Of a stretch of DNA of 64,000 nt, positions 1 through 11,060 are shown piece after piece. The stretch's first letter is position 1. Every line of letters begins with the position of its first letter. The stretch is from Bryopsis sp. KO-2023 (lineage: Eukaryota; Chlorophyta; Ulvophyceae; Bryopsidales; Bryopsidaceae). Below the pieces are notes generated by a model. That model was not told where the DNA came from. It saw only the letters and a program-made list of their open reading frames with translations, and ran no database searches. The stretch lies in NCBI GenBank assembly GCA_030272585.1, contig BSYQ01000004.1, forward strand, positions 2,108,001-2,172,000, in the 5' to 3' direction. Made by a program: the position numbers and the translations under genes.

Positions 1-207
1 AAAGGGCCATCAAGAATGGAAATGGTGGAGAGAGACTGCTGGTGTGAAGACATATAAGGTCCACAAGGGAGCCAAAATGGGAAACCAGTTGGTTTGGGGG
101 TATGTGAACGAGGCAACGCTGTGCTTTTGATTAAGGGAAGTATTAATAATACAAATATGGTTTTGGGGCCTGAACTTCTTCCTTGTATCTTTCAGAAAAA
201 CTGGACT

Positions 208-357
208 AAAAGGTGATCTTGACAGAGGCATGGCAATCGCTTTGGCAACAGCAGTGGCAGTGGAAAGGAAAAGTGGAAAGGCACTGTCGCAGGTGCCATT
301 TTCGCTCCACCACTCATCAAAGTCCTTTTTGAAGTCACTGGAGGACTCAGTCACAGC
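208..357 (-). pseudogene. Relic of a silk-like family exon
   Basis: Minus-strand translation gives AVTESSSDFKKDFDEWWSE followed by a CDS motif and an ATAVAKAIA stretch, clearly matching exon 2 and exon 5 of the gene at 12.15-15.93 kb. The splice acceptor CAG|GCTGTGACTGAG is preserved. The match fails soon after ATAVAKAIA, where the family should continue with a VWxNA motif and a CEGxGFACGWSI core, and no flanking exons with signal peptide or Cys-rich tail were found. I read it as a dead exon, inherited by both arms of the inverted duplication. Confidence 0.75.
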
Positions 358-1660
358 CTGATGGAACCCAAGGTTCAAAATTTCTCTTTTCCATGAAGTG
401 GATTGTGGTTGGATCTCCAGATGAAACATGCAGAAAGCACATACAATATGGAGGAAAGATATCTAGCTGTGGGTATCATCCCATGCATTTGGTGGGCGAT
501 TCGAACCTGAGAGTTGAAATGCTTTTGCTTGACGCATGGCCATTCCACTTGTATTTCCTCCCATTACCAATTGGTTGCAAACAAACAAACAACATTTACA
601 TTGTGTAGGAGATGCCGCTCTCCTATTACAACGAATATCTAATGATCCAATCTATTCCCATAGAATCAATTGTCTAATCTGAATTGCCTTTCGTAAATAA
701 AAAGCCACCCAATTGGTTGCAACCATCCTCGATCCCAAGATGTTAGGGGCGGCTTTGGAAGGGACAGTGCCTGCAACGTGGCGATTGTGATGTGGCGCTC
801 AGGGTCTTCATTGATGGAACATCTGCAACCTCCAGTGCAGCACCCACCATAACCCTCTTCTCCGCGCTGGTTAAAAAAAAAAAAAAAAAAAAAAAGAAAG
901 ACTGTTTTTCGTCTGCTCTTTGAAATTCTCTGGATCCTTCTTTCTGCCGCACCTCGGTCGCTGATATGTCGCCGAAAGAGTGGGCTAGTAGGCTCCTGAA
1001 GTCGTGATCGACAAGGTGGCGGCGTTTCCGATCGCCCAGCAGGCAATGTCCACAAATCGATTCGATTCGATCGCTGCTGCTGGTAATGACCTCCTCCAAA
1101 CCTGCTCCACTCCCTACCTGTGGGCATCCCAAAGAAGCGGCCTTGTCTCTGGTGGTTAACCAGTGGTGTTCTCAATGAAACCCTTCGAATGCTCAGGGCA
1201 CCTTGGTCTACCTCGTCGAGCATGGATGCTCAACTTTGCAGTTTGGGCATTATGGTGAAGAAGAGGGCTGATTTTGTTTTGAAAAATTTGACCATGGTGG
1301 AGGTGATTGCATTTTTTATCTGAAAAAGGGAAAGTGATGAAGAAAAAAATAGAACAGTTGGACAGTGGGACTTCACAAAGGAGTGAAGGTGATTGGAAAA
1401 AAAATAATTATCTTGGGGGATGAAAGGAGTGAAAAGGGGAGGTTTTCTTTTGCTGTGGGTTGTAATTATGATTATGATTATGAAAAGGGGAGGTTTTATG
1501 GGGATGGAAACTGAACTTTTAGAAAGAGTGAGAGGAGAGTTGCTAATGGGAAATCGCATCATCCCGCACAGTTCCGCAAAAACCGAAAACGTCAGGAGGA
1601 AAAAGATAACATCTCACAAATCAAGCGACCCGTTCTCACTAATCATGGTCAATCAACTTT

Positions 1661-1782
1661 CCGATACGAGCGCTTGAATCGATCTCGCCAGGTCCTTGCG
1701 TTACGTAGCTCGCTCCTCTTTCCGATACGAGCGCTTGAATCGATCTCGCCAGGTCCTTGCGTTACGTAGCTCGCTCCTCTTT
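1661..1782. repeat. Two tandem 61 bp units
   Basis: A 61 bp unit starting CCGATACGAGCGCTTGAATC occurs twice head to tail (1,661-1,721 and 1,722-1,782). The right arm of the inverted duplication has a single copy near 33,050-33,110, so this duplication arose in the left arm after the arms separated. Confidence 0.9.
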
Positions 1783-2690
1783 CTGGGTGTAAAGAGTCGA
1801 CGGGAGTTCGAACCCGGCAAGTTAAAAGGACCGACCCCCCGAGTACCTTGCACTCTCGCTTCGGCGGCTATAGTGAGCCCATTGGAAAAAGGGGAAAAAG
1901 GCGAGAGGTTATAATCACCGTGAAACCGGTTAGCCGTCAAAAAGTTTCCGGGCGAATGATCGATAATTGGGGATAGGAAATGCGGGGTCCATCCAAACGT
2001 CTTGGCCTTTTGGAGGGGCACCCTTGTGGTGTGGTGGTTCGAACCCACCTCGGGATAATTCGCGAACTTCGTTTCGTTTTTTTCGTTTCCTTTTGTTTTG
2101 TTTTTGTTTTCTTTTTTTTTCCGTTTCAAGGTTTGTGGAAAACTTTTCTTTCGCGCTTATTATTTCCTTCAAGGAAATTTGTTCCCGCCGCTCGCTGGCG
2201 CAAGCTGGGGTGGACGGTTTTCTTGGTGCTTTCGGGGGATGCTGCGGTTCGGTTTGTTTTCTCCTTCCGCGAACAGAGCTCTGCTGAGAAATTTCGCAGC
2301 GGCTGCGAAGAGGAGGGGACCTGGTCGAAAAAGATCTGCAGGACGGCGAGATGATCAACAGGGCCGCTGGGGTTCCGCCGACCGATCCTACACCGACGCA
2401 GCAAGTAATAGGAGTGTATGGGAGGCCCAGCGCGAAGATGACGGCTTTGGGTATCGTTTTTTCGTGGCGTGTCATCCCTTCCTGCAAGAGGTCCGCCAGA
2501 AACTGAATCCCTCTCGCCGCCCCATTGCCAGACACCGAAAACCAGCATCGCTCAGGAAGACAACGTCGAAAACGCTGTCTCTGCTTTCCATGGAACTGCG
2601 AACTATAAAACTGCGACTGTGTTGGGCTCCTGGGCCACCTTCTCCTCTGCAAACATCCAAAGTGAAAGAGTTGTCCTTTGGAAAAGCCTC

Positions 2691-3399
2691 CAGAGAGCAG
2701 ACCACTTTTCTGTGAGGTGATGTTCCTTTGTTTAGCTTTTACAGCACAAAAATGCAACTGACAAAAATAAGTACTAATTACAATTTGTACCAAATCTCAG
2801 GAGGGAAAAAGCCACAGATTTTTTCCAGTTTCTTTTTCTTCTATACAGGACAGGAAATTGTGTATCTAGTCAAAAAATCTTGAATCAGAAAAAATGTCAG
2901 TTGTTTTTGAGCCTGATGTCAAAAACTAGGAGTTTAGAAAATAAGTCGACGGTGTACACTTTGGTTTCTTTGATTTTTTCCATCTTCTTCTCCAAGGCAG
3001 CCTGTCTTTCACGACATCTGGAAATTGAGCACCAAAAGGAGAGAAAGAGGGGGTTATTTCATAAACTCAAAGAATTGGGTCTTATGGAAATGCTCGAACC
3101 AAGCAAGCTTTCAACCAACAAAAGTGGATCCTTTTCCAAACCCCTAGCCTCCCATGAAATTATTAATGTCACCCCCCATGATTGGATGGCACCCCCTTTT
3201 TCTGTCCATCTGTGAACACTTCAATGCCTTCTTGGCCTTGCTGCTGTTTTTTTTCTCCTTTTTTTTTAAGGAGCACAAAAAATAAATGCATGCATGTGCA
3301 TGTGTTGAAGCTTCTTCAGATTTTTTTTTTATAGCTTTTTTTCTGTTTTTACATTTGCACCTTGTTCGTTTTGTCAAGATTAATGCACCGAATGAATAA
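2691..3399. other. No gene seen
   Basis: Short frames only, on both strands, with T-rich runs around 3,245-3,270 and 3,320-3,350. No splice-bounded reading frame and no family resemblance. A short match to about 31,590-31,620 near 2,990-3,015 suggests the inverted repeat may once have extended this far. Confidence 0.5.
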
Positions 3400-3796
3400 T
3401 CAGGAAGGTTGGATTGCCGAGCATGTGGTGGCTCAAAAAACTACTCAGCAATAACTTACGATGCTTTGCATCACCAAACTGCCACACGCAAAAATCTAAA
3501 AATAACCTCATTTTTCCACCCACATGACATCTTCCTGACGAAAAAAATGGTCGGGAAACAAAAAGATCTAATCTGTCCGATACCACGAGCATCTGATGCA
3601 AGCGATCCAAACATCTCCCAAAAAACTCCCATATCTATCTGTACCTCCGAAGCAAAATATTGTCAAGAAAAATACCATTAATGTTGTTTTGCAGTTTTTC
3701 AGATCACTGGGGTTGAAAGACCACACGAAGAGCCTCAGCCGACAAGGGCATTTGACGTTTGGTGGATGCTGCGGTTTGATAAAATCTGTGAACATG
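3400..3796 (-). other. Conserved 3' flank of the ankyrin family
   Basis: The roughly 400 bp after the stop codon of the ankyrin gene is related to the flank after the relic at 10,633-11,060 (inverse orientation) and more loosely to the flank after the plus-strand gene ending at 30,825. A shared core, CTTGCATCAGATGCT read in the gene's direction, lies at 3,588-3,602 here, 10,840-10,854 in the relic and 31,013-31,027 plus a variant at 31,423-31,437 after the third gene. It may be a 3' UTR element or simply co-duplicated flank. Confidence 0.55.
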
Positions 3797-5732
3797 TCAA
3801 CCTTCCAGAAGTGCCTTCAGACGTTTTTTATCGCCTTTGCCACATTTCCCTTCTCCACATTGCAGAATCTCTCGCTTAGCAGTGAGGCAGTCACAAATCG
3901 CATCTACAGCCTTTTGCCCAGCTGGGGTCTTGATATCAAGATCAGCACCAGCCTCAATCAGAACTTCAATGGCTTCGCCATTCCCAAAAAAGGCTGCATA
4001 GACTATAGCAGTGATTCCATTGTCATCTTGGGCATTTTTTTCGGCTCCATTGTCCAACAACAGCTGCACCAGCTTTTGTCCTCCGAAAACAGCAGCCGCA
4101 ACCAATGGGCCAGTCCCTGGGCTGCTCTTGGCATTCACATCCGCACCTGACAGTCCCCAACAACAACCCATTGGGTGACTGTGATGCACTTAGCAGGGTG
4201 TTGACACTGAAATTATGTACGTTCCTAAATGTACCCTTTCTTGTTTTGGGTGTTCTTGTACTGGTAGTGAAAATGTTATGATATGCAAAACTGGGAGTTT
4301 TCCTCAGACAGCTTGGGCTTCCAAATGATCGTACTTGATCTTACCAAACCTTTTGTGACCTACTACTTTTTCTTTATTATTTACAAATTCGCAAAACAAA
4401 ACACCACCTGATTCCAGAAGAAATTCCACGACCTCCAAGTGGACATTGCCCACTGCTATAATCAAAGGGGTGGATCCAGTGTCTGTTTTCAAATCCACAG
4501 TTGCACCTGAAACAAGAAGCGACAGCACGGGACATAAATATCATAGAATGCTTCTCACTCCGGACCATTCAAGAAAACCCCGTAAAAATGAAAAATGTCA
4601 GCGATTGAATGCCACTGTTTTGACCAAATATTCTGCAAGTATAGTGAAAATATATTTCTGTGAAAGGGCAACAGTGCAAGGTACGAAATATGGAGGGGAT
4701 ATACTTCAGAGGCTCTTCATCGCACAAATTGTTGAGGTATTTTTTGAACTTTTTCCACTCATTGATGAAATGCACTAAAAAGCTCAGGATAACGAGGGGA
4801 AAAAATGGTTGTGAAAAATAGGGAAAAAAATTCAATGACAGATACCTGGAGCCATCAATTATGGCAACGAACACCATGGTGTTTCAACATATCATGTACC
4901 ATCAAACACATTGTTATCCTTTACAAGCTGGGGGGATAACATGGTGCTTTTTCAGCAAAAAATCGCAGGCTGGGTGATTTTTTGATACATTTTGGGTTCA
5001 AGAGATTGGTGCTAGTCTAACAATGCCAGCCCCCCGTCCCCCTGTGCACAGGAAGGTGGAAAAATCCGGCAAAAAGACCCCTGGGTGAGTTGCAGTTTGG
5101 TTTTCATGGTTCCAAACGTTCATTCTATCTAAAATTCTTGCAAGCAAAGCTGCAGCAGTGAAAAAAGAAGATGCAAATGCCCTGCATGCAGCTTCAGTGT
5201 TGCACATCACCTGCTTTCACCAAAATCTTGACAACATCCAAGTGGCCGGAGTCAGCAGCAATCCACAATGCAGAAAAGTCTCTGTCATTCTGTCCATCAA
5301 CTTTGGCCCCTGCAACAGCAATTGTTGAAAGAACCATTGTGGATTGGATGATCTGCACCTCCAGCAGTGAATGTCTAGACAGTCTAAAATCAGCCAGTGG
5401 GAGAGCATCAAGCAGTGCCACCACCAGTCAGTCACCTGCTTCGAGTAAAATTTCAATGACATCCACATGACCCCTCTTGGCAGCAGACATTAATGGAGTA
5501 AGATCCACCGATGGATGTCTGAATTGCACATCGGCCCCCTTTGAAATCAGCTTCTACAAGACCAAAGCGCACTTTTAACAGTTGTTTCCACGAAGGTTTT
5601 TTTATTGTCTGACTCGAATACGATACAGCAACAGTCACCAGACCCAACCTTGACTTTCTTGGATTTCCCCAAACCAGCAGCATCAAAGAGGTCACTGTCC
5701 AGTTTCTCGCAATTCTCCTTGCCACATTCTCT
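3797..5732 (-). CDS. Ankyrin-repeat protein, second module (probably 3' half of the 9.4 kb gene)
   Basis: Five minus-strand exons: 5,649-5,732 (RECGKENCEKLDSDL…, Cys-bearing cap), 5,436-5,553, 5,211-5,309, 4,408-4,506 and 3,797-4,146 (stop at 3,797). The two inner exons are 99 nt, one 33-residue ankyrin repeat each, and all ankyrin junctions are phase 1. The terminal exon holds two to three further repeats and ends in a family tail with four Cys (ICDCL…LQCGEGKCGKGDKK…LLEG). Together they encode 249 residues. There is no signal peptide and no start codon in the cap exon, which begins at an AG acceptor in phase 0. The upstream module ends in phase 0 just 300 bp earlier, having lost the family's stop codon, so I infer a single 650-residue product. 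The alternative is a separate gene with an unseen first exon. Ankyrin repeats bind proteins; the partner is unknown. Confidence 0.8.
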
Positions 5733-6035
5733 CTGTTTGTTCTAGAAAATGTTACATCCGCACGCACAAAAAAAGAATAAAAAATCAATCAGCCCAGCAG
5801 GATTGTATGGTCCAAGAGAGGGGGTGTACCCTCTCTGTCAAAAGTTCAAATGAGGAATATCAAAAGCAGACAGAGTGGAGTGCATCCATGAGTAAACACG
5901 ACTGGGGTGATTGTGGTATCCCTGCACCCTGTCTTTTGAGACACAAAAGAAATCAACAAACCACACTGCAGTCAATTTTCGATCAGGAATCGATAAAAGT
6001 AGTAAAAGCAACGGGGGCTCGAAAAAGCGAAAAAC

Positions 6036-9000
6036 CTGAAGAAGCTCTTTGAGGAGCTGTTTGTCTGCCTCTCCACATCTGCCTTCCACACACTGGATAA
6101 AGATTTCGGGATCAACCAAGTCTTCGCATCTGCAGACTGAATCCCCAGGTCTTCTTCCTGAGTTGTCCACAGCAGTGATGTCTGCTCCAGCCTCCAGCAA
6201 CACTGGAGCTGACTGGATACTCCCGTACACAGCAGCTTCGTGAAGAGCTGTCTCTCCAAGGGTATCGGTTTGGTTCACAGCAGCACCATTGTCCAGCAGC
6301 AGTTTGACCAGGTCAGGGTTATCAGGGACAGTGCTTGCCATCAAGGCTGTCTCTTCTGTGACAGTGGTTAAGTTCACGTCGGCACCTGGCACATGAAAAA
6401 AAAAATAAAACCCATAAAGAAACGGAATATAGACACCAGGAGGCATGTACTCATTCATGGCCCCCGCACACCCTCAACAGCATGGAGATGTTTCCCAAGC
6501 AGAACTAGTTTTATGCTATGGTGGAATTCAGAATGGTCGGAACAGGCAGGATTCTCTTCACAGTCTCCCCTGGTGACCCTGGCAATAGGCACCACCACTG
6601 GGGGCAAATGTTTCACACACAGGGGATGTAAATTTGGCTGAGAATCTGTCAAATGTCACCTGCTTTGATCAGGATCTTGGCGACGTTCAAGTGACCACGT
6701 ACTGTAGCAGCAATTAGCGCAGTGTATCCGTAATCATCCTGTGCATCAATTTCGGCCCCTGCAACATGGGAGGAAGAATTTCAATCAGCTTGCCTTTACA
6801 CTGAACAAAACCTGCAAGCTGGCACCAGGTAGTATGCAACACACACCGTCTCCATTGTATATTCACGTCTATATCATGACCTGTATGGAAATTTTTTCCA
6901 AGCAGAAAGTTATTTACTACTGGAATTGAGCACAGTAGTCTGACCAGGCAGGGGGATGATTTCTCCCCAGTATACCTGATCCAACAAGAAGCGCCACCAA
7001 TTCTCCTTCATCATTGGCTGCTGCAACCATCAAGGGGGTGCCTCCATCGTCTTTTCTCAAATCCACAGTTGCCCCTGACTCAATCCACCACAACCCTTGA
7101 GTGCGCTTATCATAGAAACTATCCATCTACCAACTTTTCACAGAGCTGGAGGGAATTTGAGTAAAAGGGTTTCCGATGGTGCTAGCACTAGTGAAAATAC
7201 CCTGCATTTTACATCTATGTGTTTTTACTGTTTTGTAAATAGTATGTACTTGAAGTGCGAAATTATGTAAAAATAATGTCCTGACAAATTTGGCTGAGAT
7301 GTCACCTGCTTTGATCAGAATCTTGGCGACGTTCAAGTGACCAAATACTGTAGCAGTAATTAGCGCAGGGTATCCGTAATCATCCTGTGCATCAATTTCG
7401 GCCCCTGCAACATGGGAGGAAGAATTTCAATCAGCTTGCCTTTACACTGAACAAAACCTGCAAGATGGCACCAGGTAGTATGCAACACACACCGTCTCCA
7501 TTGTATATTCACGTCTATATCATGACCTGTATGGAAATTTTTTCCAAGCAGAAAGTTATTTACTACTGGAATTGAGCACAGTAGTCTGACCAGGCAGGGG
7601 GATGATTTCTCCCCAGTATACCTGATCCAACAAGAAACACCACCAATTCTCCTTCACCAGTGGCTGCTGCAACCATCAAGGGGGTGCCTCCATCGTCTTT
7701 TCTCAAATCCACAGTTGCCCCTGATTCAATCCACCACAACCCTTGAGTGCGCTTATCATAGAAACTATCTATCTACGAATTTTTCACAGTGCTGGAGGAA
7801 ATTTGAGTAAAAGGGTTTACGATGGTGCTCACTAGTGAAAATTTTAATACCCTGCATTTTACATCTATGTGTTTTTACTGTTTTGTAAATAGTATGTACT
7901 TGAAGTGTGAAATTATGTAAAAATAATGTCCTGACAAGCACCATCATGTGCACATGTATCATTGTTGTAGAGCAGTAGTAAAAAACATGTCAACCACAAG
8001 TCCTGGAACAGATGACAGAAACACGGTTTGAAAAAAGTTGGAACGTGTTTGGGCAAGGGATATGTTGGAAAACGAACCCAAGGAGGTTCTCCATCAAAGG
8101 TCACCTGCTTTCACCAAAACCTGGACAACATCCAAATGACCCGCTCGGGCTGCAAAATACAATGGAGCGATGCCTTGCGGATTCTGTTGATTGGGGTCAG
8201 CCCCTGTAACACCAATTGTTGAAGCAAAGCGTTCAAAAAAGAAGCAAATTTTGCCCAACGTTCACACAAGTGTTTTCTGTCCACACTGTCACCAACGCTC
8301 TCCATCCATGGCTCTTTTCTTACAGCTCCTACCCTACTGCACTGGGTATGAAGAGGTGGGCACAAAACTGAACACACATGTCGCCACTTTGCTGTAAAGG
8401 GGAAGAGTAACCTAAACAATTTTAGAAAAGAAATGGCTTATATTGAGAGTTCATTAAGCAGTGCAACGCAACCACCAGTCAGTTACCTGCTTCGAGTAAA
8501 ATTTCAACGACATCCACATGACCAGTCTCAGAAGGATACATTAATGGAGTAAATTTGAACTCCGTATGTACGGATTGCACATCGGCCCCCTTTGCAATCA
8601 GCTCCTGCAAGACCAAAGTGCACTTGTAACAGTCGTTTTTTAGAAATGGTGTGGGGGGGGTTGTCTGACTTGAATATACCACAGCAACAGTCAACAGACC
8701 TAACCTTGACTTTCTTGGATTCCCCAGAGCCAGCTGCATAATAGAGGTCACTGTCCAGTTTCTCGCAATCCTCCTTGCCACATTTTCTCTGTTTGATATA
8801 GAACATGTTGCATCGGAAAAACAAATCAAGAAAGGGCTTTAAGATATCAGATCACTGTTGCGGCAATCTCTCTGATTGCTCAACCAATCAGCGGGAAATT
8901 TATCAGTACAGAGCACCCTGTAATATACAAAGCCGCTGCGAAGATCAATGCTCAGATGTAGTCTCAATAGTACAATTTGACTGAAATGAAGCTGCATGCA

Positions 9001-9404
9001 TGCATGGATGTAATTATGATTGATTGATTGATTGATTGCATGTCCAATTTCGTGTCTACCCACAACAACACGCGGCTCTTCTTCTTGCAGCAGCTTCCGA
9101 GGCAAAGGAGCCGTTGAATCCTATTCTCATATGGAACAACGAAGAGGTGAACGCCAAATGCTAAAAATAGTAACGCATGTAGCGTCCACAAACAAAAACA
9201 CACACACACCTGTTGGTCGCCGTCAAGCGCTGCCCCTGAAAGCAAACTCGACGTCAGAGAGCCAACGCGAGAACGACTTCGAAAGAAGAGGCTGTTGTGA
9301 CAGGAGGAACGTCAATTTCCGACCGACCCACCTGTCGGAAGACCACGCGCAGCTGTTTGCGTCGAGACGCAGCAGAGGACCAATAATATCAAGAGTACAA
9401 TCAT
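6036..9404 (-). CDS. Secreted ankyrin-repeat protein, 5' module without protease
   Basis: Eleven exons on the minus strand: 9,332-9,404 (signal peptide MIVLLILLVLCCVSTQTA), 9,210-9,235 (26 nt), 9,064-9,120 (…LPRKLLQEEEPRVV), 8,705-8,788 (cap exon RKCGKEDCEKLDSDL…), 8,487-8,604, 8,105-8,203, 7,622-7,720, 7,306-7,404, 6,976-7,074, 6,660-6,758 and 6,036-6,385. Six internal ankyrin exons end in phase 1. The first three exons match the leader of the protease-ankyrin genes at 25.9 and 26.5 kb, but no protease exons follow; the propeptide exon instead ends in the same phase as the cap exon. The last exon carries the family tail but has …KELLQ then GTTTTT where paralogues have a Gly codon and stop, so it either splices (weak donor) into 5,732 or reads on to a stop at 5,838. 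Start chosen by alignment with the two paralogous signal peptides. Confidence 0.82.
6630..7937. repeat. Tandem duplication of a two-exon ankyrin unit
   Basis: Copy 1 (about 6,630-7,285) and copy 2 (about 7,286-7,937) lie head to tail with an offset of 646 bp through most of their length, including introns, and differ by scattered substitutions and small indels. Each copy holds one AEIDAQDDYGY repeat exon and one ATVDLRKDDGG repeat exon. Intron identity shows a recent duplication, later than the family's other repeats. Confidence 0.93.
9018..9037. repeat. GATT microsatellite
   Basis: About five GATT units in the intron between the propeptide exon and the cap exon of the minus-strand ankyrin gene. 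Confidence 0.8.
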
Positions 9405-9500
9405 AGGAAGTAGCTCGACACCGCGCTCGATCTTGTGACGAGTGCCTATGGAGATGAGGTTGAAGCAGAGGGAGGCGCCACTACTACTGTCCAAGATAAC

Positions 9501-9516
9501 TCCGTGCAAGCATATG
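9501..9516 (-). promoter_or_regulatory. Family promoter box upstream of the ankyrin gene
   Basis: Minus strand CATATGCTTGCACGGA, about 97 bp upstream of the start codon at 9,404. The same box stands about 91 bp before the start at 25,930 and 99 bp before the start at 26,543. A TGTATAAG sequence lies about 20 bp further upstream. The conserved spacing suggests a core-promoter or start-site element. Confidence 0.6.
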
Positions 9517-9984
9517 TTGCTCCTTGCTTCTTATACATTACACACGACCCTCGAATGCGCAAGTTCAGCGAAGGCGCCCTCTCCGGAGCAAGACTGGAAA
9601 GCAGCCATAACAGGCTTCCATGGATCTTTTCGTTACTCAGCTTGCGCGGAACGAAAAGAACGGTCGGGATTATATTATGCGTTCGCCAACCTGCCAAGTC
9701 CTGACCTCCAGTCGCCGTTGGTCGAGTCCGACGTGGACAGCAATGCAGCCGATAGATCTTTGTTCTCTTTCCCGTTCTGTTTCGCATGTGAACGGGGGCT
9801 TCTGTTGGCGTTAAACAACGTCCAATATATAAAGGAAGTTTTCAAGGAAGTTCATTCTACATCCCTTTCCAAGCAATCAAGAAAGTGACTTATATCATAT
9901 AAGCCTGGAATAAATTTCAGAACAAAGAAAAAGAGAAACAAAGAAAACGATATCCTGTTTGTCCATTCCTGTGGAGGCGTGAAG
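9517..9984. other. Intergenic, possible divergent promoter
   Basis: No recognised coding sequence. A TATA-like run ATATATAAA lies near 9,826 on the plus strand, 160 bp before a short plus-strand frame. Confidence 0.4.
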
Positions 9985-10083
9985 ATGTTGTCAAGGGTCG
10001 ACGGATACAATTCCATTACGGCCATTTCTGGGGTTGTGTTAGTGCTCGGCTTCACCTCTCGATTGTTAAAGTGTCCGATTTGA
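9985..10083 (+). CDS. Possible orphan first exon or short ORF
   Basis: A 32-codon plus-strand frame, MLSRVDGYNSITAISGVVLV…, with a hydrophobic stretch like a signal peptide, 160 bp after a TATA-like run and just before the ankyrin relic. It does not match the CCVSTQ leader of the family. It may be the first exon of the lost gene whose end survives at 10.3 kb, or chance. Confidence 0.2.
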   Translation: MLSRVDGYNSITAISGVVLVLGFTSRLLKCPI

Positions 10084-10117
10084 TCTTGTGCGTATTGTAA
10101 AACCCATTTGAATCGCG

Positions 10118-11060
10118 AAGTGGAAGTAGGTCACAAAAGGTTTGGTTATGCCAGGTATACTGCCAGTTTTCAGTTTTGCATCTCATAGAAATTTCACGAC
10201 CACTACCAAAACAAGAAAGTTTTACGTAATTTCACTGTCACCACCCTACTATGCAACAGTGCATCACAGTCAACCAATGAATCGTTGTTGAGGACCGTCA
10301 GCAGGTGCGGATGTGAATGCTTCCAGAAGTGCCTTCAGACGTTTTTTATCGCCTTTGCCATATTTCCCCTCTCCACATTGCAGATTCTGTGGCTTAGCAC
10401 TGAGGCAGCCACAAATCACATCTACAGTATTTTGCCCAGCTTCGTTCTTGATATCAAGATCAGCACCAGCCCCAATCAGAACTTCAATGGCCTTGTCGTT
10501 CCCATAATAGTCGTGAATCCATTGGTATCTTGGAAATCTTTGTTGGCTCCATTGTCCAAAAGTAGCTGAACTAGCTCTTGTCCTCCAAAATGAGCACCCG
10601 CCGACAATGGGCTGAACCCCTCACTGTTCTTGGGTTGACATCTCCACAGATTTCACCGGACCGCTGCAACCACCAAGTGTCAAATGCCCTTGTCGGCTGA
10701 GACATGCTTTTTCAACCCTAGTGATCACACACATTCTGCTCCAATTAATTTGGAAAACAACTGGATGGTATTTCTTGACAATATTTTGTTTCAGAGATAC
10801 AGATAGATATTGGAGTTTGGAGGGAAGAGGTTTGGATCGCTTGCATCAGATGCTGGTGGTACCTGACAGGATTAGAACTTTTTGTTTCTTGACCATTTTT
10901 TTGCCGGGAAGATATCATGTAGGTGGAAACATGAGGTCATCTTTAGATTTTTTTGGGTTCCTTTTTGCATGTGGCAGGATGGTGATGGGGTGCATCGCAA
11001 ATTAATGCTGAATATTTTTTTGAGGCACCACGAATATGAATATTTTCAAAAAAAAAAAAA
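10118..11060 (+). pseudogene. Relic of an ankyrin gene with its last exon inverted in place
   Basis: Plus strand 10,118-10,320 matches the last intron and acceptor of the minus-strand ankyrin gene (4,370-4,140), up to the exon start CAG|GTGCGGATGTGAATGC. The next 312 bp (10,321-10,632) are the rest of the terminal exon but in reverse orientation, from TTCCAGAAGTGCC to CACTGTTCTTG. At 10,633 the plus-oriented 3' flank resumes (GGTTGACATCTCCACAG). Read in its own direction, the inverted piece also has a short deletion relative to paralogues in the FTTIVYAAF region. No upstream ankyrin exons survive here. This is a dead host gene fragment. Confidence 0.85.

Larger units (their letters stand above)
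1..2690 (-). repeat. Left arm of a large inverted duplication
   Basis: Read on the minus strand this segment matches 31.6-36.8 kb on the plus strand, in the same order. Matching landmarks are the silk-family exon relic (208-357 versus 36,268-36,410), a homopolymer tract (about 870-895 versus 35,885-35,905), the block at 1,000-1,560 versus 35,290-35,830, and the block at 1,560-2,680 versus 31,640-33,210. The arms have diverged by substitutions and small indels. The left arm lacks the hAT-type elements of the right arm and, between about 1,545 and 1,555, roughly 220 bp present in the right arm apart from those elements. It has its own 61 bp tandem duplication. The repeat is cut by the window edge. 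No intact gene was recognised in it. Confidence 0.85.

Noticed and set aside
1990-2065. Possible tRNA gene around GGTGGTTCGAACCCACC
   Set aside because: The T-arm pairs perfectly but no matching acceptor stem or A-box is found; treated as a tRNA-derived fragment.
1930-2793. A 287-codon minus-strand frame in the left arm
   Set aside because: Part of the frame survives in the right arm with an in-frame 6 bp difference, which is suggestive, but the rest is low-complexity or passes through tRNA-like repeats and no family fits.
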